Below, piece after piece: positions 1-6,159 of a DNA stretch of 11,395 bases. Both the position numbers and the translations under genes were made by a program. How positions within the stretch are numbered: the first letter of the stretch is position 1; the number at the start of each line of letters is the position of its first letter. Under the pieces are notes generated by a model. It made no database searches. It saw only the letters and a list, made by a program, of their open reading frames with translations, and was not told the DNA's origin. Source of the DNA: Alphaproteobacteria bacterium (GTDB lineage: Bacteria; Pseudomonadota; Alphaproteobacteria; RS24); contig RFZE01000037.1 of the NCBI GenBank assembly GCA_009920875.1, forward strand, positions 1-11,395, given 5' to 3'.

Positions 1-894
1 ATGGCTGGTCGGCAGTCCGGCTTCTTGCGCTTGCCGCGCAGCGGCACGATAGCGGCGGCAAAAATTCGGGGCGCATAAAAACGAGCCGCCCTTAATGGTA
101 TAGGCTTTATCGCCGGTAAGGCTGTCGGGCGCCCCGATAAAGGTGCTGTCGGTCCATTCCCAAACATTGCCGATCATGTCGTAAAGCGCGAAATCATTGG
201 GCGGAAAGCAGCCGACCGGCGCGCGCTTGGCATAACCGTCGGCCAGATTATTGTGAATCGGAAAACTGCCTTGCCATGTATTGGCCATTTCTGCGCCGTC
301 ATTTGTGCGCTCATCGCCCCAAACATAGACCGTCTCGGCACCGGCAGCGGCGGCATATTCCCATTCTGCCTCGCTCGGCAGGCGGCGTCCGGCCCATGCC
401 GCATAGGCTTTGGCGTCATTATGTGAAACCTGCACTACCGGCTCATCATCGCGCCCGTCAATCGAACTTTCCGGCCCGTCAGGGTGACGCCAATCGGCAC
501 CGGCGATAAAATGCCACCAGCTTGGGTTTTTCGGGCTTGGTATGCGAAACACCACACCGCCGGCTTCACCGAAACCGGCTTGCGGTTTTTCAGCATCGGT
601 GACATAGCCGGTCGCGTCAACAAAACGGGCAAATTGCGCATTGGTCACTTCTGTGGCGTCAATATCAAATGCCGTTACGGCAACAGGTTTGGGTGGCCCT
701 TCTTCCTCATAGGCCGGATGCGCGCCCATAATGAATTGTCCGGCTTCAAGCTTTTGGGGTGCCATGTTTGGGGCTATGCAATCGGCATTTTTCCGGCTTT
801 CATCCTCTTGTGAACCCTCACAAGCGGCCAGTGAAAAGGCGACAATTATAAAAAGAGGCCAAATTAACGGCGATGATTTTTGACGCAGTCTCAT
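1..894 (-). CDS. Formylglycine-generating enzyme family lipoprotein (sulfatase-maturation factor), C-terminus cut by window edge
   Basis: The 298 visible residues form an FGE-sulfatase (SUMF1-type) domain, which oxidises a sulfatase active-site cysteine to C-alpha-formylglycine. Seen directly: a basic start and hydrophobic segment (about residues 11-22) ending in a lipobox LAAC with Cys25, so it is probably exported and lipid-anchored. Then come the family blocks around residues 51-57 (AGQFIMG), 81-90 (TEVTNAQFAR), 170-180 (RRLPSEAEWEY) and 242-248 (GNVWEWT). The catalytic pair Cys274 and Cys279 sits in KGGSFLCAPNFCRRYR, matching the C-x4-C active site of true oxidases rather than the many cysteine-less FGE-like proteins. 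The ATG at 894 is supported by AGGAG five bases upstream. Only a short C-terminal tail should be missing. It is divergent from the dehalogenase gene. The likely client is the sulfatase at 3883, although that gene lies in another operon (inference). Confidence 0.9.
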   Translation of the reverse strand, partial: MRLRQKSSPLIWPLFIIVAFSLAACEGSQEDESRKNADCIAPNMAPQKLEAGQFIMGAHPAYEEEGPPKPVAVTAFDIDATEVTNAQFARFVDATGYVTDAEKPQAGFGEAGGVVFRIPSPKNPSWWHFIAGADWRHPDGPESSIDGRDDEPVVQVSHNDAKAYAAWAGRRLPSEAEWEYAAAAGAETVYVWGDERTNDGAEMANTWQGSFPIHNNLADGYAKRAPVGCFPPNDFALYDMIGNVWEWTDSTFIGAPDSLTGDKAYTIKGGSFLCAPNFCRRYRAAARQAQEAGLPTSH

Positions 895-899
895 GGCGG

Positions 900-904
900 C
901 TCCT
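900..904 (-). promoter_or_regulatory. Ribosome binding site of the FGE lipoprotein gene
   Basis: On the minus strand AGGAG lies five bases before the ATG at 894. It fixes the start so that the signal sequence and lipobox are part of the protein. Confidence 0.7.
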
Positions 905-984
905 CTAAATAGATGAGATTATCCAACAATACGGCACCTTATAACACAAGCCGTTCTAAAATGGCACTTATGGTGTCATTATCA

Positions 985-1012
985 TTGTATTTTCGATCAG
1001 GCCGCGTAAAAT
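985..1012 (+). promoter_or_regulatory. Possible promoter of the dehalogenase gene
   Basis: TTGTAT (985-990) and TAAAAT (1007-1012) are spaced by 16 bases in the 125-bp divergent gap. The -10 box is good but the -35 box is weak. Transcription would begin at about 1019, almost on the ATG at 1020, so the mRNA would be nearly leaderless. This fits the lack of a clear Shine-Dalgarno sequence. No confident promoter was found for the opposite gene in the same gap. Confidence 0.3.
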
Positions 1013-1019
1013 AGAGAAC

Positions 1020-1958
1020 ATGAAAATACGCAAAACCCCTGATCATTGTTTCGACAATCTGCCCGATTATGATTTCGCGCCGAATTTTGTAACGCTTGAC
1101 GATCAAGAAGGCGGCACATTGGATATGCATTATATCGAAGCCGGGCCGGCCGATGGTCAGCCCGTGGTGATGATACATGGCAATCCAACGTGGTCATTCA
1201 TGTGGCGCAAACTCGTAAAACAGCTTGCCGCCGCCGGTTATCGCGCCATTGCTATTGATATGATCGGCATGGGGCGGTCTGATAAGCCGACGCGGATGAA
1301 GGATTACACTGTTGCGCGGCATGAAAAATGGGTCAGCCAAGGCTTGTTCGATAAGCTCGATTTGCACGGCGTGCATTTGGTGCTCCACGATTGGGGCGGC
1401 ATAATTGGCCTGCGCGTTGCAGCCGACCATCAAGATCGTCTGGCCAGCATCACTTTTTCAAACACCGGATTACCGGTGCGCGATCCGGCGGATAAAATAG
1501 ATGAGATGGCCATGCCGGGCTCGGGTTTTCTGCGCAAGTTTCAGCTCTATGTGCGCTTTAACCCGTTTTGGCGCCATTGGCATATGTTGGCCAAAATCTG
1601 CACAAGCCAATTGACCAAACAGGTCGTTGCAGGCTATGCCGCGCCCTATCCCAATTTCCGTTATTTGACCGGCAATCGCCAATTCACGCAAATGTTGCCG
1701 ACGCGCTATGACAATCCGATGCTGGTCGATAATTTCCGCGCGCGGCAAAAACTGGCGGCCTTTGACAAACCGTTTCTCTGTCTTTTTTCGGACAAAGACA
1801 TTGTCGCGCCGACCGGCCATCAATCCGTGCGCCCGTTTATCAAAAGTGCGGCCAAACGCGAGCCGGTGATTTTAAAAAATGGCGGCCATTTTCTGGTGGA
1901 AGATTTGCATGATGAATATGCGTCCGCCTTATTGGGCTTTTTGCGCGAAATAGGTTAG
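1020..1958 (+). CDS. Haloalkane dehalogenase-like alpha/beta hydrolase
   Basis: A 312-residue cytoplasmic alpha/beta hydrolase with no signal peptide. Known family members hydrolyse carbon-halogen bonds to an alcohol plus halide. Visible elements: the N-terminal block DNLPDYDFAPN (12-22), oxyanion and halide region HGNPTWSF (53-60), nucleophile Asp124 followed by Trp125 in HDWGG, the acid Asp260 in FSDKD, and His290 in GGHFLVED. An Asp nucleophile next to Trp separates dehalogenases from serine esterases and epoxide hydrolases. Length and residue positions closely match subfamily I (DhlA type), but Asn55 replaces the Glu usual there and resembles subfamily III. The cap domain spans about 150-230. 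The start at 1020 keeps the conserved N-terminal block. The gene ends seven bases from the convergent GST gene. The substrate is unknown, and a related non-dehalogenating hydrolase is possible. Confidence 0.85.
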   Translation: MKIRKTPDHCFDNLPDYDFAPNFVTLDDQEGGTLDMHYIEAGPADGQPVVMIHGNPTWSFMWRKLVKQLAAAGYRAIAIDMIGMGRSDKPTRMKDYTVARHEKWVSQGLFDKLDLHGVHLVLHDWGGIIGLRVAADHQDRLASITFSNTGLPVRDPADKIDEMAMPGSGFLRKFQLYVRFNPFWRHWHMLAKICTSQLTKQVVAGYAAPYPNFRYLTGNRQFTQMLPTRYDNPMLVDNFRARQKLAAFDKPFLCLFSDKDIVAPTGHQSVRPFIKSAAKREPVILKNGGHFLVEDLHDEYASALLGFLREIG

Positions 1959-1969
1959 GCGCGGCCTAA
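1955..1969. terminator. Short hairpin between convergent genes, weak terminator candidate
   Basis: TTAGGC and GCCTAA flank a GCG loop. The hairpin contains both the dehalogenase stop codon and the stop codon of the opposing GST gene. The stem can lengthen by two GC pairs past a bulged A. There is no U-tract on either side, so classical intrinsic termination is doubtful. Confidence 0.25.
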
Positions 1970-3111
1970 ACCCAAACTTCACGATGGTTTCGGCGCTCGA
2001 CGCGCCGGTCAGCGCGTGTGTGCATAATAGATGACAGGCCGGTCTCGCCAAGCAAGCCATCGACTTGTTTTTGCGCTGCTTCATCCAACCCGTCATAGGC
2101 GTTTTGAATGCGCTGTAGCATGAAAATGCGATAGGGCATGACAACGGCGGTGACCTGTTGGCCGCGCCATTCAAACCGGCATTTGCCGATGCCACGGCCC
2201 AAGCTCTCACCGCCGACTACTTCATTTTTCGCCGGTTGGTTATCGGCCAGCCATTCATTGGTGAAAGACACCATGGCCTCTATTTCCGGCAGATAATCGC
2301 TGGCCACACGCCGCAATAAAACCTTCAGTGTGTCGGGAATGCTGTCATCTTCCAGAAGGCTTTCATCACGGCCGATAAATTCCACCATATCGGCGCTCGG
2401 ATTGCGCATACGCTCGGTCCAACGCAACAACATTTGCGCTTTTTCCTGCATCAGTCTGAGCGGATGCGGGTCGCGTCCCAAATGCGCATAAAGCGAGGCA
2501 AACAGGCCGAAATCCCCAATGGTAGGGGCGCCGCCTAAGAGATAGGGCTGGGCAGCGAAATGGGCGTCCAATTCGGCCATCAACTCGTGATAGGCTGACT
2601 CAATTTCAGGTGCCGTGTCTTCTGTCACGCCGAATTGTATGGCTGCTTTGCGCATGCGACCAGCCGCGTGCAGCGCCATATCGCGACGCTCTTCAACCGG
2701 CAAATGCGGCATGGCGAAGAGGCCGAATTGCTGCAAAATAAAGTCGAGATTATCGTCGTCAAAATTCCAACGATAATGCATTGCCGGACGCAACATCCCT
2801 TCGCCGCCAAAGATTTCCATTATCAGGGATGTAATGAGATGTTTGGGCGTCTCAGGATAGGCCGGGCGCCGCGCCAAATTGCGGCTTTCAAACCAGTCAA
2901 TAATATCGACACCATCCTGCACAATCTCGCCCTGAGGGGTTTCCATCACCGGAATAATCCAGCGTCCAATGGCCGGTCTTATATGCGCGTCATAATGCGG
3001 GTCCGCCGGTGAAATGTCGTCAAAATCAATATGCTGTTTTATGAGATAGGCTCGCGCCTTTCCGGAATAAAGCGAAACGCTCCAACTGTAGAATTTGAAT
3101 TTATCGGTCAT
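1966..3111 (-). CDS. Long glutathione S-transferase family protein
   Basis: A 381-residue soluble protein. The N-terminal thioredoxin-like domain (about 4-78) has the pattern FYSWSVSLYSGKARAYL, a cis-proline at Pro54 (WIIPVME) and the glutathione-contact segment around Asp66-Gly67. A helical GST C-terminal domain follows, with a TIGDFGLFASLYAHL hydrophobic-core block at about 197-211. The family is usually 200-240 residues long. Here roughly 130 further residues follow, containing a conserved-looking block (GIGKCRFEWRGQQVTAVVMPY) of unknown role. The ATG overlaps the stop of the upstream membrane-protein gene as ATGA (3108-3111), so translation is coupled. The pair is divergent from the sulfatase operon. 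Whether it conjugates glutathione or has a non-catalytic role is not visible. Confidence 0.8.
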   Translation of the reverse strand: MTDKFKFYSWSVSLYSGKARAYLIKQHIDFDDISPADPHYDAHIRPAIGRWIIPVMETPQGEIVQDGVDIIDWFESRNLARRPAYPETPKHLITSLIMEIFGGEGMLRPAMHYRWNFDDDNLDFILQQFGLFAMPHLPVEERRDMALHAAGRMRKAAIQFGVTEDTAPEIESAYHELMAELDAHFAAQPYLLGGAPTIGDFGLFASLYAHLGRDPHPLRLMQEKAQMLLRWTERMRNPSADMVEFIGRDESLLEDDSIPDTLKVLLRRVASDYLPEIEAMVSFTNEWLADNQPAKNEVVGGESLGRGIGKCRFEWRGQQVTAVVMPYRIFMLQRIQNAYDGLDEAAQKQVDGLLGETGLSSIMHTRADRRVERRNHREVWV

Positions 3112-3752
3112 GTTTTGCCTTTTCGCGAAAGAACCATGATTTGTGCTAATGCCGCCAAAGCGAGCAGTAACAAGGCGAACCAGAGGCGCGGCGATAAAAG
3201 CGCGCCAAAACGGATGCCGACCGGCGTGGCCAATGTTGCGGAAAGCGCCGCCTTTTTGAATATATGACTGTCGGAAACATCAGTATCCATAACCATATGC
3301 AACAGGTCGCGGCGGCTCCGATAGCGGATAATGCCGACGCCTGTCCAACCCGGATTGGCGCTCGTTCCCCAAGCCTCAATATAGCCGCCCAGCATATTGC
3401 CGGATAAGGCAGGATAGCTGCCACGGCGCAATGCCTTACCCATAAAGGGGCGGAAATATTTATCCAAAACCGCCGCCGCGCTCATCATTTTGCCGCTACC
3501 CGGCTCTGCAATCTGGCCGCGAAAGTAGGTGCCAAAATTGACCATGAAAAACTCACCGCCATTATCCGAGCGCATGAAATCGGTAAGGGCTTGTTGTTGG
3601 TCGGGCGACAATGTTTCAGAGGCGTTGATATGGCTTGAAAACTTTTCAATTTCATCCTGTGTCAACGGGCCGTGCCAGTTTTCGTGCCAGCCCAAAAACA
3701 GGAGATAAAGCAAAATCGCCGTCGCCCATATGGGATATGTCATATTTCTCAT
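3108..3752 (-). CDS. Unrecognised two-pass membrane protein
   Basis: A protein of 214 residues when started at the ATG at 3752, and I do not recognise the family. It has an N-terminal membrane helix (about 6-22), a soluble central domain of about 160 residues, and a second helix near the C-terminus (about 186-207) followed by a basic end. The topology suggests the central domain sits outside the membrane. The segment VGIIRYRSRRDLLHMV resembles a strand-helix unit of ferredoxin-like dimeric barrels (DUF1330 or monooxygenase-like), but this is only an impression. AGAGGG lies nine bases upstream of 3752 and supports that start. A TTG at 3800 or an ATG at 3785 would sit inside the promoter or operator and is unlikely. 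It is the first gene of the leftward operon, and its last base overlaps the GST start. Confidence 0.75.
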   Translation of the reverse strand: MRNMTYPIWATAILLYLLFLGWHENWHGPLTQDEIEKFSSHINASETLSPDQQQALTDFMRSDNGGEFFMVNFGTYFRGQIAEPGSGKMMSAAAVLDKYFRPFMGKALRRGSYPALSGNMLGGYIEAWGTSANPGWTGVGIIRYRSRRDLLHMVMDTDVSDSHIFKKAALSATLATPVGIRFGALLSPRLWFALLLLALAALAQIMVLSRKGKT

Positions 3753-3783
3753 GGCCACGCGCCCTCTTGAAGATTTGGCAAAC

Positions 3784-3810
3784 ATTATAAATTGACACAA
3801 TTAATGTCAA
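3784..3810 (-). promoter_or_regulatory. Leftward promoter for the membrane protein-GST operon
   Basis: On the minus strand TTGACA (3810-3805) and TATAAT (3789-3784) are again perfect boxes with 15-base spacing, the mirror image of the rightward promoter. The start would be near 3777, giving a leader of about 25 bases before the ATG at 3752. The two promoters occupy the same DNA, so polymerase can serve only one direction at a time. Confidence 0.6.
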
Positions 3811-3818
3811 TTTATAAT
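3792..3818 (+). promoter_or_regulatory. Rightward promoter for the sulfatase operon
   Basis: TTGACA (3792-3797) and TATAAT (3813-3818) are both perfect sigma70 consensus boxes, but are separated by only 15 bases instead of about 17. The predicted transcript starts near 3825, leaving a leader of about 58 bases before the ATG at 3883. Both boxes fall inside the inverted repeat, so a bound repressor would block them. Confidence 0.6.
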
Positions 3819-3838
3819 GTCGTGCCATAACATAGGGC

Positions 3839-3861
3839 GCTCCGAATAATAATATCGGAGC
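3839..3861 (+). repeat. Hairpin in the leader of the sulfatase mRNA
   Basis: GCTCCGA (3839-3845) and TCGGAGC (3855-3861) form a perfect 7-bp stem with a 9-base loop ATAATAATA. A competing shorter stem ATCGG/CCGAT (3854-3865) uses the same right arm. No U-tract follows. It lies between the predicted transcript start and the ATG at 3883, so it may affect mRNA stability or translation, or it may be a second protein-binding site. Confidence 0.4.
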
Positions 3862-3882
3862 CGATTGGGAGACTTTGGGCTG

Positions 3883-5559
3883 ATGGAAAAAATAAAAAAT
3901 ATGAGCAGGCGCGCGCGAATTCTTGCCCTCACCGTGCTGGTTTTGAGCAGCATGCTGCTTGTCGGTTATGTCAATCGCGCGGCGCTGATTATTTCCTTTG
4001 TCGGCTTTGCGCAAAAAGCGGCATATCCGGTCGGGCCGAACCGCCCGGTAAATTGGCAAAATGCCGGCGCATGGCAGGGTGAGGGCAAGCGCCCGCCCAA
4101 TATTGTCGTCATTTTGACCGATGATATGGGCTTTAATGATGTCAGCTATCATGGCGAAGGGTTGATTGAAACGCCGCATATTGACCGCTTGGCCGATGAA
4201 GGGGTGCAATTTGCCAATGGCTATGCCGGCAGCGCCGTATGCTCCACCTCGCGCGCCATGCTGTTGACCGGCCGCTATTCTACGCGTTTTGGGTTTGAGT
4301 TTACACCGACGCCCGACAGTTTTGCCCCCATTTTACAACAATTAATGCAAACCGACCCGATGCCCCGTCAAATGGAATTTCTTGCGCTTGATGAAAATAG
4401 CTTGGGCAGCGAATTGACCTTTTGGCAGCGCGGCTTGCCGATTGAAGAAGTCACTTTGGCGGAAGAATTGCGCGCCAAAGGTTATCGCACTTTGCATGTC
4501 GGTAAATGGCATTTGGGGCGGGTCGATGAGTTGCTGCCGCGCGCGCAAGGTTTTGACGAAAGCCTGCTCATGTCCAGCGGCCTTTATTTGCCGATCGATG
4601 ACCCGAATGTGGTTAATGCGCGCAATGAATTTGCCGTCATGGATAAGGTGCAATGGGAAGTGCTGGATTATGCAACCAGCTTTAATGGCGGCCCGCGGTT
4701 TCGCCCCGACGGTTATTTGACCGATTATTTCACCGATGAGGCGGTCAAGGCGATTGCCGCCAATAAAGAGCAACCATTTTTCCTCTATCTGGCGCATTGG
4801 GCCCCGCATACGCCCTTGCAAGCGACCAAAGAAGATTATGCTGCTGTCGGTGATGATTTTCCCGACCATCGCTCGCGCGTTTATGCCGGTATGTTGCGCG
4901 CGATTGACCGCTCGGTCGGGCGCGTTATGGCGGCGCTGAAAGAGCATGGCATTGATGACAATACGCTGGTCATTTTCACCAGTGATAATGGCGGTGCCAA
5001 TTATATCGGCATGCCCGATATCAATAAGCCGTATCGCGGCTGGAAGCTGAGTTTCTTTGAAGGCGGCACACATGTGCCTTTCATCATGCGCTGGCCCGAA
5101 CAATTGACACCCGGCACGACCTTCGAGCATCCGATATCGCATCTCGATATCATGCCGACGGCTTTGAGTGCGGCGCAAACCGAAGCGCAAGCGGCCCTGA
5201 TAGACGGGGTTGATTTGCTGCCCTATTTAACCGGCAAAAAGCGCGGTGCACCGCGCGATACGTTGGTTTGGCGCTCGGGCCAATATCAGGCTATTTTGTC
5301 AAAAGGCTGGAAAATGCACCGCAGCGAACGGCCCGAGCAGACGCGGCTTTATGATGTGACGCAAGACCCGACCGAACAAAATGATGTCAGCGCCAAATAT
5401 CCTCAGAAAATTGCTGAATTATCGGCCTTATTGGATAGCCATAATAGCGCGCAAGCGCCCCCCAAATGGCCGAACGGTGTTTTAATGCCGATTTGGGTCG
5501 ACAAAACGCCGGCCGATCATGTGACGCTGGAAGATGATTATATTTTATGGCCGAATTAG
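3883..5559 (+). CDS. Membrane-anchored type I sulfatase (arylsulfatase family)
   Basis: A 558-residue alkaline-phosphatase-superfamily sulfatase, which hydrolyses sulfate esters using formylglycine and a divalent metal. Basic residues 9-12 precede a hydrophobic segment (about 13-30), a signal anchor or signal peptide that places the enzyme outside the cytoplasm. Catalytic features: Asp80-Asp81 (metal), Cys120 in VCSTSRAMLLTGRY (formylglycine precursor) with Arg124, Lys208 and His210 in HVGKWHLG, His309 in HWAPHTPLQ, Asp368-Asn369 in FTSDNGG, and Lys388. The set appears complete. The core motif is C-S-T-S-R, with Thr where Pro or Ala is usual. The ATG at 3883 was chosen; a TTG at 3865 is possible but less likely. 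It heads an operon with a TetR gene 14 bases downstream. The substrate cannot be assigned. Confidence 0.9.
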   Translation: MEKIKNMSRRARILALTVLVLSSMLLVGYVNRAALIISFVGFAQKAAYPVGPNRPVNWQNAGAWQGEGKRPPNIVVILTDDMGFNDVSYHGEGLIETPHIDRLADEGVQFANGYAGSAVCSTSRAMLLTGRYSTRFGFEFTPTPDSFAPILQQLMQTDPMPRQMEFLALDENSLGSELTFWQRGLPIEEVTLAEELRAKGYRTLHVGKWHLGRVDELLPRAQGFDESLLMSSGLYLPIDDPNVVNARNEFAVMDKVQWEVLDYATSFNGGPRFRPDGYLTDYFTDEAVKAIAANKEQPFFLYLAHWAPHTPLQATKEDYAAVGDDFPDHRSRVYAGMLRAIDRSVGRVMAALKEHGIDDNTLVIFTSDNGGANYIGMPDINKPYRGWKLSFFEGGTHVPFIMRWPEQLTPGTTFEHPISHLDIMPTALSAAQTEAQAALIDGVDLLPYLTGKKRGAPRDTLVWRSGQYQAILSKGWKMHRSERPEQTRLYDVTQDPTEQNDVSAKYPQKIAELSALLDSHNSAQAPPKWPNGVLMPIWVDKTPADHVTLEDDYILWPN

Positions 5560-5573
5560 GGTAAAAAAATTGC

Positions 5574-6158
5574 ATGAGTAATCAGCCCGAATTGAAAATT
5601 GTCGATGGCCGCCGCAAGCGGAGCGAACGCAGCCGCGCCGCCATCATCACCGCCACGCTTAATCTGATTGATAATGGCAATTTTGCGCCGACGGCGCGGC
5701 AAATTGCTGAAGAGGCGGGCATTGGTCTGCGCTCTTTCTTCCGTCACTTTGACGATATGGAAGCCTTGATGGATACGATTGACCAGCACATGCGCGAATT
5801 TTACGAGTCGCTTTTCGTGCGTCCTTTTAAAGATGGCACGCTGGAGGAGCGCGTTGAGGATATTGTTATTGATCGCTCGGAAGCCTATGAGCGTTTGAAG
5901 AAACTGATGATGACGTCACAAGCGCAATTATGGCGCTCGGAAGTGGTGCAGAAAAACTATGCGCGCAATCAAAAAGGCTTGCGCAAGCATTTGGAAAAAT
6001 GGTTGCCCGAATTGGCAAAATTGTCGGCGGCGCATCGCGAGGCAGTGCATGCGGCTGCATCATTTGAAAACTGGCATCGTCTGCGCCAGCATCAGAAACT
6101 CAATATTAGTGACGCGCGCATGGCCATGATGGTCGCGATCAAAAGCTTGTTGGACTGA
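5574..6158 (+). CDS. TetR-family transcriptional regulator
   Basis: A 194-residue DNA-binding regulator. The N-terminal helix-turn-helix is clear: ATLNLIDNGNFAPTARQIAEEAG followed by GLRSFFRHFDDMEALM (about residues 27-66), the classic TetR pattern with a recognition helix ending in FFRHF. The rest is an all-helical ligand-binding and dimer domain, as usual for about 200-residue members. It starts 14 bases after the sulfatase stop, and the next gene starts one base after its own stop, so all three are probably co-transcribed. The perfect inverted repeat at 3782-3820 is the obvious candidate operator, which would give autoregulation and control of both divergent operons (inference). The inducer is unknown, perhaps the sulfatase substrate or product. 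Confidence 0.9.
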   Translation: MSNQPELKIVDGRRKRSERSRAAIITATLNLIDNGNFAPTARQIAEEAGIGLRSFFRHFDDMEALMDTIDQHMREFYESLFVRPFKDGTLEERVEDIVIDRSEAYERLKKLMMTSQAQLWRSEVVQKNYARNQKGLRKHLEKWLPELAKLSAAHREAVHAAASFENWHRLRQHQKLNISDARMAMMVAIKSLLD

Positions 6159-6159
6159 T

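Larger units (their letters stand above)
3782..3820. repeat. Perfect 16-bp inverted repeat, probable operator of the divergent operons
   Basis: The left arm 3782-3797 (ACATTATAAATTGACA) and right arm 3805-3820 (TGTCAATTTATAATGT) are exact reverse complements around a 7-base spacer (CAATTAA). The element lies between two divergent operons and covers promoter boxes on both strands. A TetR-family gene in the rightward operon is the simplest candidate binder (inference). It is not a terminator, being upstream of both operons. Confidence 0.8.

Noticed and set aside
3753..3800. Earlier TTG or ATG starts for the leftward membrane protein
   Set aside because: They fall within the inverted repeat and the -10 box of its own promoter, so they would not be in the transcript or would have no leader.
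3865..3882. TTG start for the sulfatase at 3865
   Set aside because: A GGAG lies nearby, but the ATG at 3883 begins a normal signal-anchor sequence and needs no rare start codon. The choice is not certain.
4342..5190. Long open frame (282 codons) on the minus strand inside the sulfatase gene
   Set aside because: It is fully antisense to a sulfatase with all catalytic motifs, its translation lacks family features, and such frames arise from codon bias.
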